A stretch of 64,000 nucleotides of DNA, taken from contig CAUJGJ010000037.1 in the NCBI GenBank assembly GCA_963170055.1, positions 1,051,601 through 1,115,600 of the forward strand, written 5' to 3'. The DNA is from Halisarca cf. caerulea. Taxonomy: Eukaryota; Porifera; Demospongiae; Chondrillida; Halisarcidae. Positions 14,101-25,400 of this stretch are shown here, piece by piece. The notes under the pieces were generated by a model. The model saw nothing but the letters and a program-made list of their open reading frames with translations. It ran no database searches and was not told the DNA's origin. The position numbers were made by a program, and so were the translations under genes. Every line of letters begins with the position of its first letter. The stretch's first letter is position 1.

Positions 14101-14127
14101 AATACCGACATCCATGCATTTTTCCAT
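6546..14127 (-). CDS. Receptor-type tyrosine kinase RTK-B with minimal ectodomain
   Basis: A complete membrane tyrosine kinase, 732 residues by my model. Exons in gene order: 14127-13644, 11244-10664, 10579-10514, 10452-10334, 10163-9950, 9882-9812, 9713-9557, 7864-7772, 7700-7587, 6927-6836, 6753-6546 (TGA). All phases agree, and several exon lengths equal those of RTK-A (66 and 214 bp). A hydrophobic segment spans about residues 8-34, with only a few residues before it. The start ATG at 14127 follows an in-frame TAA ten codons upstream, so a further upstream exon is possible only by splicing. Residues 35-415 form an unusually long juxtamembrane region with tyrosine motifs (YMYVP, YLYV, DYAPV, GYDDIF). 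The kinase runs from about 418 to 690: glycine loop [11 protein letters not shown], Lys447, Glu464, HRDLAARN with Asp549, DFG at 567-569, KWTAPE, and '[17 protein letters not shown]'. All catalytic residues are present, so it should be active. It lies tail-to-head behind RTK-A and head-to-head with the giant sacsin-like gene. Confidence 0.88.
7119..7190. repeat. (TG)n microsatellite in an RTK-B intron
   Basis: About 36 uninterrupted TG units lie in the intron between exons 7587-7700 and 6836-6927. Open frames across it are repeat artefacts. Confidence 0.98.
7352..7394. repeat. 43-bp palindrome of the 'catagacactctac' family
   Basis: catagacactctacactac is followed by its near reverse complement, ending gtatagagtgtctatg. 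The same terminal sequence as 6161-6222 and 14307-14329. It lies in an RTK-B intron. Confidence 0.75.
7897..8087. mobile_element. MITE inserted in TA repeat (RTK-B intron)
   Basis: The left end, tacagtcagacctcacttat, and right end, ataagtgaggtctcactgta, are inverted repeats of about 25 bp. The body is about 190 bp and non-coding. It sits inside an (AT)n tract: TA units lie on both sides, and a long (TA)n continues to about 8123. That fits TA target-site preference as in Tc1/mariner-type elements, though TA duplication cannot be proven within a TA repeat. Confidence 0.8.
8120..8587. mobile_element. Foldback of two opposed LINE 3' tails
   Basis: Arms of roughly 145-155 bp (8120-8267 and 8432-8587) are inverted copies around a spacer of about 165 bp. 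The minus-strand frame 8424-8167 reads '..[13 protein letters not shown]..' then '[19 protein letters not shown]', the typical end of a reverse-transcriptase polyprotein tail in invertebrate retroelements. The right arm encodes the same tail on the plus strand ('[19 protein letters not shown]', then stop). Both are 3' fragments and no intact element is present. A related tail lies at 43389-43595. Confidence 0.65.
8629..8733. repeat. Hairpin repeat (MITE-like)
   Basis: Left arm 'gttatatcccagta' ... 'gcatgatatccaggt' and right arm 'acctggatatcatgc' ... 'gatataac' are inverted copies around a short centre. It lies in the intron between RTK-B exons 9557-9713 and 7772-7864. The rest of that intron (8734-9556) shows no gene. 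Confidence 0.65.
12341..13106. repeat. 766-bp imperfect palindrome (foldback element) in RTK-B intron 1
   Basis: The left arm (12341-12631, starting agtcttgtgtaa) and right arm (12838-13106, ending ttacacaagact) are inverted, mutated copies. Matching landmarks include 'gtgaacagcctat'/'ataggctgttcac' and 'gcatgtctgt'/'acagacatgc'. The spacer is almost entirely occupied by a MITE. The arms encode nothing. The remainder of this 2.4-kb intron (11245-13643) shows no gene. Confidence 0.75.
12646..12823. mobile_element. MITE nested in palindrome spacer
   Basis: It begins tacagtggtaccccttga and ends 'tcaaaaggggtattactgta', so the termini are inverted repeats. The inside again carries 'gagagaccaccc'/'gtggtctctc' repeats. 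It is about 178 bp and non-coding. Confidence 0.75.
13295..13459. mobile_element. MITE, same family as 4632-4848
   Basis: Termini are tacagtgaaacctgtcttaa and 'tatagacaggttttactgta'. It is 165 bp with internal 'ggaccacctgtcta' repeats. It is better preserved than the 4632 copy. Confidence 0.8.
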
Positions 14128-14518
14128 AACAATCCCAATAGCAAGTGGCCTAGGTTAGAGTATTCTATAAGTGTACCGAGGAGCCAATCTTTTGTCTCAT
14201 TTTTCTAGCAAGTTTTTGTAGCCGGTCGGGCGTTTATTTGACCGTAATCAGCCTTCCGGGAATCAGCGCGACTCAAAGCGCAAGCGGTTCTTAGAAGCTG
14301 TTGCAGCATAGACACTCTATACTACGTAGTGAATAAACGTAAGAGCAAGAGCAGATTGTACCGATCCCTAAAGTTCCAAAGAGCTCGATTTTCAGGACTG
14401 TAAGCTGTTCTTGTACCTTTGTAATGTACTATCTGCACGATCGCTGTTCTTGTAATGTTTGACCATCCAGATCTCCATATATGAATGTGTATGTGTACTT
14501 TTCCTTTCAGTTTCAGTC
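14128..14518. promoter_or_regulatory. Head-to-head promoter region and 5' UTR intron of giant gene copy 1
   Basis: Only about 390 bp separate the RTK-B start codon (minus) from the giant-gene start codon (plus), so promoters must overlap or abut here. A cassette from about 14190, including 'ccgggaatcagcgcgactca' and 'aaagcgcaagcgg', recurs upstream of copy 2 (about 43960) and of the exon-1 relic (about 41492). All three keep a donor 'ggact|gtaag', here cut after 14399, and a polypyrimidine acceptor 'ttcctttcag' ending at 14510. A 111-bp 5' UTR intron ending 8 bases before the ATG is therefore likely. A half 'catagacactctatactacg' repeat (14307-14329) is inserted in this copy only. No TATA box is evident. 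Confidence 0.6.
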
Positions 14519-17500
14519 ATGGCTATGGAAGGAGACGATGGCTTCGGTACTATGCAACCTCCTCTTACGGAATTTATCAAAAACTTACTACAGAGATACA
14601 CGGACGGTGGTCAGATTTTGAAGGTACGGAGATGCCAATAAAATTTTTGTGAGTTCAAATCAATCAATTTTTGCTGGCTTAGAGATTTTCTCAAACACAA
14701 CAGTAGCCATAGCTCTAACATCGACTTTTGCCTTAATTGAATATTATTGCTGAGTTTTTAGCCAGTGTCCTTATTAAAAGGAAGTTTTTTTATGAGGTGA
14801 ACACTAGACAGATAGCAATTATGATTTATACTGTATAATATTTTATTATTTGTTACTATATAGTTATTATACTTTATTTTTATTGTTGTTGCACATACAC
14901 ATACAAACCAAACCGTATAATGTGCACAGCAAAAAAATAATACAACGGTGACTGTGTCAATAGATAGATGGGTAGTTAGATAAATGAATAAATTTAATTT
15001 TTAATAGGAGAGCCCCATCAGCATAGCTGGTCTTCCTGGGGTCCTATGAACACAGAATATACATGCAGACATATGTATACAATGAAATCAGATGTAAAAA
15101 TTTAAATGATAAATAATTGAATTTACTGAAATAAGAATACATAGTTTACAGATATATACTTAGTTACTCTTTTAACATTATAAATCACGCAATCATTTAT
15201 TCATATTATATAAATCTGCTCCATGACATTACATCCAAATGGTAGAAGGATTTCCTTCCAAAATCAGAATTGATAGGATGAATATGGCGTTTATTACCAC
15301 CACAGGTACTCCTGCTTCCTGACACCTCCCTTTTGGTCAGGAAAAGATAGGCTAGGTCTGGTGGGGCTTGCTTATTGACACATCTCCAAACATATGCTAG
15401 ACATTGATGCTCTCGTCTAGCCTCAAGTGTCCTCCACTGCATGTAGAGTGGAACGTAGTCCATCACTCGGTGTTCGTGGAGGCTTTAAGAGGATTAGCCA
15501 CATTCCAAAGTTTTGTACAATCTCCAACATTGTTCTCAATTCCACTGAACACTCTTGCCATACCATGGAAGAATATTTGAGATGGGGTAGCACCAATATA
15601 ATATTTCTCTTTAATTTTAAACCAGTTGGCGATACGTTACAGAAATGTTTCAGCTTGCTCAATCCTCCATAAGCCTTCTTTCTCAAGGTGTGCACTTGAG
15701 CCTTCCAAGTCAGTTTGTCATCAAGAATTATTCCTAAACACTTCACTTCACTGGTTAGGAGGTTACCATCCAATTCAACCTTCACATCCACAACATCCTT
15801 GGCTCTTTCCTTCTGTGCAGTACTACAAACTGGGTTTTGCTAACACTTAGCTTTAGTCTGTTGCACTGCACCCACTTATTAACCAGTCAGATCCTCCATT
15901 AGGCAATCTTCTAGTTCCTGTTTGAGCCCCTTTACTACAGTTAATGAGGTATTGTCAGCCAACACCCTCAATTTGCTGTATTTCACCACAGCAGGTAGGC
16001 TATTGATATATAGAATAATTTAAAACAACAATGGACCAAGAATAGAACCTGAGGGTACCCACACCACAGCATACAGAAGTCCAACCAGACAAAAACTCAC
16101 CAATCTTTACACTCTACTGCCTGCCAAGAAGGTAAGGCCATTCAAGCTTTCCCTGGACACCATACTTCTCCAGCTTCTTTATTAACACACTGTCACAGAG
16201 TGGTTAACCATGTCAAAGGCTTTGCTGAAGCCCAACAGAACAGCCCTGCCAATCATTGCTGTCAAGAGCCTGTCTTCATTGCTCAACCAAACTAAGTAGG
16301 GCATCCTCCATATTGTATCCAGGACAAAATAACATTTCTAGAGCTACATAATATACTGTATGCCATAAGGGAAATGAGTGGTCATGATTTTGTGCTGTGA
16401 GATTCACATGTATCTCACTCATGACAAGTTTCAACTTGTTCAATGTAACTCCCCTGTTAAGACTTCTATGTGGAGACCTTCAATAGAAACAACTTTTAAA
16501 AAAGGCCTAAAGACTTGTAACATCGACATGCACTGATTTGTGTAACTTTTTACCACGTCTGTAGTATTTTTCTTTCTCATTGATAAAATATTAAACAGTA
16601 AAGACATTCATTCGATAAATACATATTGGAATTCCATTGAACTTTTGAATTATAAGAATTTCCACATAGTGTGGTGTATTACTATCAAAGTATCTGTACT
16701 GCATGTTTGGAGGCCTTACTATTTACTATCACATATGAGTGAATTGTGCATGACCTTACGTATACAGTGTACAAGTCAATTAGTGTGTGGCATCCTGTAA
16801 ACACTGCCTATACTATGACAATCTGCCAACTGAGGAGCACTATCCTAACAAATCTGAACATGTTTCACATGCGCAGAGAGAGCTACTGTCACAAGCTGTA
16901 TTGAAAGCTGTCTTTGCATGTAGTCTAAGACAGATTAATGCAGGGTAATGCCAGTACAAAATAGAACTAAATAAATGGTGCTACTTCTCCAGTTACTGAA
17001 GAGTGTGAAAAAAATAGTATATCCACATTTTTAACGTGTCCGGTAAATTAGAGTGTCCATAGGGCTTATATATGGTATCTTGATTGATTCTGTTAGGTTA
17101 TTTCTATATATAGTCTTGGTATTCAATGTAGGTAATGAAATGACCAAGGACCACTAGGTATGAAGGTGTATGTTTATAATAAATCCAAAAGACCAAACAA
17201 ATTATAACTATATACTTAACTTAAACTTGAATGTCATACAGTTATGAGTGGTCCTGCTGTGCGTGTTAAGTGTATATTTTTATTGTATATATCTATATCA
17301 ATAAATACTTCATCAACTACAGGAACTCCAACTACAGGAGCTACAATTATTACTGTATGCTACTGAATATACATTCATACTGTATCAATAAATGCTGTTC
17401 ACCAACTACAGGAACTCCTCCAGAATGCTGATGATGCTGGTGCACATACTGTGAGGTTCATCATTGACTCACGGCAGCATCCTAGGGATCCAGGAGGACT

Positions 17501-19408
17501 GTGGAAACCAAGTCTGGCTGTATTTCAGGGCCCAGCACTCCTTGCGTGGAACAACACAGTATTTTCTGATGCTGACTGGAGGAATATTGGCAAAATGCAC
17601 CAAAGTGTTAAGGAAGAAGACGTGTTGAAGGTGGGACGATTTGGTCTGGGCTTTCAATCAGTTCACCACCTCACAGGTTTGTCAATGTCATTATTACCGA
17701 GCTGTTTAGCGAGGTTAACTGTTTCCGTCGCCAATGGGAGTCCAATTGAGGTCGCCCACGCATTTCGTAGGGTAAAATTCCACCTTTTGGCCAAGAACTG
17801 ATATTTTCAACTCAAATTGCGGCTCCATTTCGACACTGATGAACACATCTATAACATACAGCTACTTGTATACGCGTGCACTATAAGATAAGTCTTCAGC
17901 CATTTCGATCAGAGTACGGACAGTTCAGTAAAGCGCCTAAGAATTTTCAAATTTAAGCTTACTTGGCAGTCTCATTGTTCTGTTTGGAGGTCAATGCATC
18001 ATCTTACAAGGCCTACAACATAAATATCTTGAAATTTTGTTAAGTGATTCTGAAAATTCAATAAAGAAGAGATAGGATTTCTGATTTTAGCGTTTGGGTC
18101 ACTAAAATTTAATACGTCTGCCATGATAGCAGCCATCTGCAATATGACGTAGCCTCGCTCATTGCGCATGCTCTATCACTCACGGCGACCAGACTTGATG
18201 ATTATTCTCTTCAGTGCACAGTCCCCGTTTGATATTTTCGTTCTTTTGGCAAAACTTCACTGTTTCATTGACATCTCGAGCAAACATGACCCTGAATGTG
18301 TTCTACACAGCCGAAATACACACCCCTGCAGTGTTCTCCCCAGAAATATTTTAAGGCATGTTGAAGTTCATGCCACTTTGAGTGTACATATTATCAGGGA
18401 TGGATGTAGGAAAGCTCAAGGAAAAAAGGTTTCCAAGTTGCTGTGGATGCTTGATGACCTTTGGGTTATGGCAATTAGCATTTATATATCTATTGTGGGT
18501 GAGCTAAGTCTTTCCTGTCCACCTAAATCGCTATACACTTCTTCTTCTTCCAGCACATTTACCAGTTGTGTTTCCTATTTTAATGCCTTCTTTTCTCTAA
18601 AAATGCAGTCAGCTTACCTTCCACTAAGCGCGGACAGTTTATCCTTGAAGATCGTACGCTTGCGACGCCAATCGAGCACGAAAACGCCTGCTGTCACACG
18701 AAGTACGTTTCATGACGTCATCACATTAAAATGGAGAATACTCGTGGAGGCTATTTTAGTTTAAGTTTGGGCGTTTGCATCATTTGTTCTCCTAAAAAAA
18801 TACTTTAAAGGCCCATAGATGTACACTTCTGCAAAAACTAGGAAGAAAAGAAGGCATGTCGGCCCGACATGCCTTAAGATACCTGGGGAGAACACTGCCC
18901 TGGTGTTGAAAGATTCCTTTTCCAAGCTACGTTCAAGTTCAGAGCGACAATATCTGATTATATCGCCGGTAAGCAATGTGTTCAGGAATCTTCAGTTACG
19001 TACAGAGATCTTTGCTGGATGGGTCTATAATGCCATGTCCGACTTGAGTATCTGTGGTCTGCCAAGTCATTTGTAAAAGATAGTGATTTCATTGCAATCA
19101 AACATATGAGGCGAAATCAAACTACATGTTAACCATTTGAGAACCTAAGTAACTGGCCAATTCACAGAATGAGTCAAATATTTGCTTGCAGTGACAGTGA
19201 GTCACTATCCTCCGGAAGCTCTTGCGGTGACACCTATAGTTACTGTAACAGTTTCTGCAACAGTACGTCATGATATACCACAATTGCTAACCAACAACTT
19301 GAACCAATTTCATGCACAGTAGCCTGTATCGCAATGGCAATCCAGCCACATGAATACCTCAATTCCTGGGACCACAAAGTAAATTTAAAAGGCATGCACT
19401 TTAAATTA

Positions 19409-19469
<61 letters not shown>

Positions 19470-22400
19470 TATATAGCAGATTGACTTCACGCACAGCATC
19501 AAGACAAATTTCATGGTCAAATGTAATAATAGTATGTCATAAAGTATGCATGGCCATCACATATATTCAAATGAGTGTTTACATTGCATTATATAGAGAC
19601 AAAACTGATCCAAAAACTTCTCATTCAATTTGTCAAAAGCAACAGTTACTGAACAATATGCATCCTGGACCAGTACCGCAATGCTTACAAACTTGTATAA
19701 TGACAATATTTATATGCATTATTTGACACTGTACAGAAAATTGGTGGTCAATGTGGTTATAGAGAACATGTCCTTAGTCTATCACAATACATGCATATAT
19801 TATACAATCACTTAATTCTTGTCAATGAATTGCCTCATGAATATTACTGCACTTAAAGCAGTGTTCATCCTAGCGTACTTTGCACCTGCATGTTCTTTAT
19901 TATGCTATTGTAAAATATGAATGGTTGCAAGGTCTAATTGAGCTCAAAGCTATTAATAAACGAAAGATGTCCCAACTTTCTTCTGTCGAACTGTACCAGC
20001 AGCTGATACATGTATTGGCCGGAATGCACATCAATCTATATAATTGTCATATGCTAACTCACAGATGACACATTCAATGCAAGTCAAAGCCACAATTGTA
20101 AATCACAAAACATAGTATACTGATTCAAAAATGGATACAGATCAAATGTCCATGCAACATTCGGTATACACTTTCAACTTAATTCCAATCTCAATCAAGG
20201 TAGTTTAGTACATGTTTAAGGCTGTACAAAACTAAACCTGATTTGTAGTTTATGCCAAACTATGAAGAGCTGTATGATGGTACTTGCAAGAGACAAATCA
20301 TCAAGTGAACTAAGCTATTATGCACAATCCGAACATATGCATGCAGCAGATTACTGCAGAAGGTATCACAGCTCTAATGACAATTATTGAATATGAGTTA
20401 ATTGGTTCACAGCCAGTCTCACATAGTCATGCAGACCCTTAACTTAAAATTGGCTTCAAATGTTGTTGCATACTTTTCCTTTCATATCGGATCAAAGGGG
20501 TCAACTTTATAGGTATGCATGAGCTATAGACTAGCTCACAATATGGATTAATGGATTACGTTTATACTGCTGTTATACAATCATTTCACCCACATTCCCA
20601 ATCCCAATTTCTATGTTAAGATTCCTTTTAGCGTAGTCTCGTTCCCAGGCTGCAGGAAGTACATGCATGGGTCTGGGAACAAGACTATTTTTGCTGCGAG
20701 GTTCTGAACTTTGTTCACAACTAGTAATAATAATTATGAAGTAAGATCTCAGTATACATTGTATATACAGTGTAAATGTACTTACTAAGTTGGCCAGAGT
20801 GGGTGAGTGTGAGGGAGTGAGTGTGAGTATGTCAAACGCCTTTTGATCTGTGAACTTGCTTGCATCATCCTGTGATTATGCAGTAACCTTAAAGTCTTCC
20901 TCAGTCTATATCTTCATGTATTGTTGCACTCGTAGTATCTGAAAGCATATTTGGTATAGCAACTAGCATGTTTGTATGGCAGAGATATAATCATGCAAAT
21001 TCAAGCATTTTTTGTGCTAAAATGACTGAAAATAGACGATTAAATTTCTTAATTCTTCATAGATCTTGACCAGAACACATTAATTCAATATAATAGGAGA
21101 AGCAATGCAAATGAACTTTGGATAAATTCAATCGGGAAATGCATGGCTCTTAATTGTCATCATAAACTAGATAGGATTATGATTGTGTGTGGGGGTGGGG
21201 AGGGGGTGGAGGGTGCAAGCCTGAGGTAGAGAAACATAATTTGACAAGCAGCCATTTGTGACGAAAACTGCATGTAAATTTTCATGATATATACTGTGTG
21301 TACCTAAATTAAACTTTTAGCACTTTTCTCTAATGGCTTCCATCCACCAACAGACTAAGTTTATATCAATAAAGGCTAAATGAAGGTAAGAATATGAGGG
21401 ATCTGTGAAAATAAATATATGAAAATTGTCGATCTGTGAAAGCTTCATCCTGTAAAAATTGAGCAGGTATGGTACTTTGGACACAGGCGAAAACTTCAAA
21501 AGGCACTGATACAATGCATGAAGGGCATGAAAATGTGCATGGCCCTGACAAGTGAGAAGCCATGCATGGTTAATGAAACCTAGTGTTAGCATTTCATGAT
21601 GATAATCAATGATGGTTGTGCACTGTGAGCTTTGGGTGGTTGTGTGCACAGATGTGGAGTGGAGATAGGAGGTGTTGCAGTTGATTCGGCCACTGGTGGA
21701 GTTTTGCATGATGCATGGGGCAGAGATTTGGAACAGGAATGCATGCATAGTGCAGAGATTTGGCATGGACTTATAATTAACCTTGGAACTGAGTGAATAT
21801 GTTCAGCTGCATGTGTGTTATATAGTGTGGCAGCCATTGGGTAATGAATGGTGTGTTTACAATTTTCTGGAACCTATATAATAGCACAACATTTAAAATT
21901 GAAATAATGTTTATAAATAATGGACGTCTTAATTGTTCATGCCTTTACTGTTTGCCTCATCAACAGCAGCCAAGAGTTAGTAGTCCATGCACTTTTGTAC
22001 GTGTTCTTGGTGGATGAACATGGTCTCACCTCCTACATGATCCTAAATTCCCAGGTAAAAGGAAGAATTAATGAGCAAACTCACTACAAACAGGGCTTGT
22101 TGCTTATGGTGCTACTATGCAGCTGAAAAATCATGTTCAACCTGTGAGAACTTGTCAACTGCATGAACAGAAACAATCCCGCCAGCCACAGACATGGCTA
22201 CTACACATTATATGTCCAGGCTCACCCTAATAATTTCTAAAGTACTATTAATCGCATGATTTTTAAGCAGTCTCTGATCACAGTGTTGTCAGAATAGTGG
22301 TATGTATAATACTGTATAGCAGGAAGTTTTCGTGCAGTAAAATTTCTGCTAAAGGCTCATTTCCCAAATTTTGTGGGTAATATTTTCGCAGATCCCTAAT

Positions 22401-25400
22401 ATTTAGGAGGCCATTTTTCTTAGATCGTGGTAGGAAAGTATAGCTTTTGAATGTATTGTGTGAACGAAATGGCGCAAGTTGGAGACGTTTATACCATTTG
22501 GACTTCAGTTGAAGATTTGAGGTTACTTTTGCTTTCTAATGGGATGTGAAACTATTAGGTGTGCATGTTTCGCCTGATCGTCTCTTTTAATAAAGAAGTA
22601 TAAAAGGTGATGTATAGCACGACCAGTTTTTAAAGAAACAGCCAACAAAATCTCAGTGCGAACTGCAATTAAATCCAGTTACAAACAACAAAGTCTGACT
22701 GCTGCTATAATGGTGTAGAAGCCTAGTGTGTACATACTACCTGAGCCAACGTAGCTTGGGATTTCTAGTGCTAAGATTTCGCAAATCAAAAGTCTTGCGA
22801 ATGCTGGGATATCCACTGCAAAAATTTCCCACTATGCGGTATGATGAAACTATAATAGGCTTTGAGCCCACACCACCTGGTCAAATACATAGTCTTTTTA
22901 CTGTTCACTGCACAGCTTATAGACTACACTGTCCAGAAATTTTAAACATTGACTAATATAAGAGCATTCACTTGATGGGCTCAGGAAGAAAATAAAATAT
23001 TATTACGTATCATAGTATTATTGAGTTAATAGTGTATATTACTGAAAGTCAGTTCTTGAAATGTAGTATCTGAATGACAATAGAAAGATACTGGTTAAAT
23101 CAGCTTTAAAACTATGGTACAAACCTGAAAGAAGGTAATGCATGATAAACAATAATACGATTCTGCAAAACAAGAATCATTTGTGACACTACTGCAAATA
23201 GAGAAACGCTAAATGTTAACAGCAAACGGTAAGAGCTAACCATGCCAAATGATGATCATAGCGAGATGAATGATTGCCAACATAAGTCACTCAACTCAAT
23301 CCATTTCCAAAATTGTCACAAATTAAATGAACAAGATCGAGGAGAAAGACAATAATATGCGTGCTAATTCATAAACCGAAAGCAACCAAGCGCTAGCTAA
23401 CCGAAAACTGTCATATTGTACATTGAATATGTACAAATACATGATGTTCTGTACATGCATGTTAATTGTGGCATTTGTGAACAGCATGGCTGTCACCATA
23501 TCTGTGCATGCATACTTACTACCTTGTTATCATGTTCACAGATCTACCAACCATAGTCAGTGGAAACAGTGTAGGGATTTTGGACCCCCATGAAAGTGTT
23601 ATTGACATGAACCCCAGAAAAACTGGAAAGAAATTTACAATGAATGAGTTTTGCTCTTATCAAGCACAAATGGAGCCCTTCAGAGGTATGGTTGGCTTCT
23701 CTCCTTATCAGTACTACAACGGTACACTGTTCAGGTTCCCTTTCAGAAATGGTAAGTTTCATTCGGCCATTTCTGACCGTGCCTATTCTCCCAAGGATGC
23801 TGAAGAAATATTATATGCATCATTAGCTGAAGAAGCTGAGCGTATTTTGCTGTTCCTGAACAATGTGACAACAGTTGAGCTATACCGTCTACCCAGTGGA
23901 AGCTATGAAAGTAACCGCCAGTTACTGCTGAAGATTTCAGCAACACCACAAGACGTGAAGAGTGCAAGGCAGTGGTGTCGCACCATGTGTGAGCAATATA
24001 GCAAAGAAGCTAACATTGGAGTTGACACTTATGTTAGCAGGTGTACTGTCACAGTAAGTGGTCCCCTTGCTAAACACCAGGGCACATATAGCTGGTTGAT
24101 GTGCAACACCATTGGTGGCAGGGATGCCACTATGAGAGAGCTAGCTACAAAGATCAAAGTAGTTCCTTGGATAGGTCTAGCTGCACCATTGCCGTCTGCA
24201 TGCAACTCTGGAAACCATTCTTTCAAAAGTCTGGTTACCCAGGATTGTAGGACGATTGAGCAGACTGTAAAGGGTAGCATGTCAAGAAATGCTCAATCTG
24301 TTAGCTGGAGAGATCCTCCTTCCACTCTGAGCAATGGAGGGTTTGCCTACTGTTTCCTTCCCATGTCAACTACATCAACGACAGGTCTACCTGTTCACGT
24401 CCATGGCTACTTCAGCCTCTCTGACAACAGGAGAAGAGTGCGTTGGCCTGATGCTGATGATCAGAGTGATGAAGCAAAGTGGAATCAGCATTTGATTGAG
24501 AAGCTCATTGCACCCTCTTATGCCATCCTTGTCATGGCCAGATGTAGCGTCACTGTGTACACTCATTGTGAGCTGTCAATGAGAAGCCTGAAGGAGAATG
24601 CTGATCCATATAATCTGCTTCCACTTTCTAGCACAACTAGTGAGTCATCATGGAAGCATCTTGTTCGATGTGTTCTCCCACTTTTAGCCCAGCTACCTGT
24701 ATTGTGGACTCCTGTCAATGGAGGGCAATGGGTGAAGAACAGTGAAGCTTACTTTGTTTCAGGTCAGTGCCCAGCAGGAGTGATTAACTTCCTGTTGCAA
24801 CTGCAGTGTCCCATTGTACACCTCCCAAGCCGTGTACAAGAGGACTGTAGTGCTATAGTGCCAGTACAGAGGATGCTGACACCACAAGTGGCCAGAAATT
24901 ACATTAGAGGAAGAGCTAATGTAGTGGCCAATATGTTAAAGCAGGACTTTGGGCTACTTTGTGATGTCTTGAGGTATGTCACATCAGACAATACCAGAGA
25001 CCTCCACGGTCTTCCTCTGATACCCATGAAGCAGGCAAATACTGTGGGTACATTCTCTTCTCACTATGGAGGAACTACTGTCTATGTGCAGCCACAAAAT
25101 GATCCTTTTGTCAACAGCGTTTTGTTTGGTTTGGAAGATATGCTTCTGTCAACAACCCTTCCTCATGATCTCACAGTTCTGTTTCAGAGAATAGCCTCCA
25201 GTGGTCAGTACAAGGTGCAGTCTGCCAATGCCAGTGTTGTTTGCTCTCAACTCCTTCGGCTATCTATGGAGAAATGGTGCTCACCCAATGCTAATCAAGT
25301 TCAGTGGAATATAGGACAGTATGGTCACCCACCTAGTGACTGGCTGTACATTGTTTGGCAGTATGTAGCTAGCCATGGCCAGGTAAACAATGTCACCGGT

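Larger units (their letters stand above)
17702..20765. other. About 3 kb insertion block in intron 2 of copy 1
   Basis: Copies 1 and 2 match through 'acaggtttgtcaatgtca' at the start of intron 2. In copy 1 the similarity resumes only near 20782 ('agttggccagagtg', matching about 45802). The block between has no recognisable gene. The 200-codon open stretch at 18162-18764 has low-complexity, non-protein-like composition. It includes an inverted repeat ('cagtgttctcccc' near 18331 against 'ggggagaacactg' near 18885) with the palindrome ggcatgtcggcccgacatgcc around 18855, and an (AT)n run. It is probably one or more non-autonomous transposons. Confidence 0.5.

Noticed and set aside
13961..14158. 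Plus-strand open frame rich in Thr opposite the RTK-B membrane exon
   Set aside because: It is an antisense shadow of the hydrophobic segment of RTK-B.
18162..18764. 200-codon plus-strand open frame in intron 2 of copy 1
   Set aside because: It lies in an insertion block absent from copy 2, shows no domain or conserved motif, and overlaps an inverted repeat.
23508..23541. Start of the giant protein at the first Met of the long open frame (23508; 48253 in copy 2)
   Set aside because: Sequence before 23542/48326 is intron: it ends in an acceptor ('tgttcacag') and differs between copies. Exons 1 and 2 supply the N-box and the preceding residues of the first sacsin repeat in the right phase.
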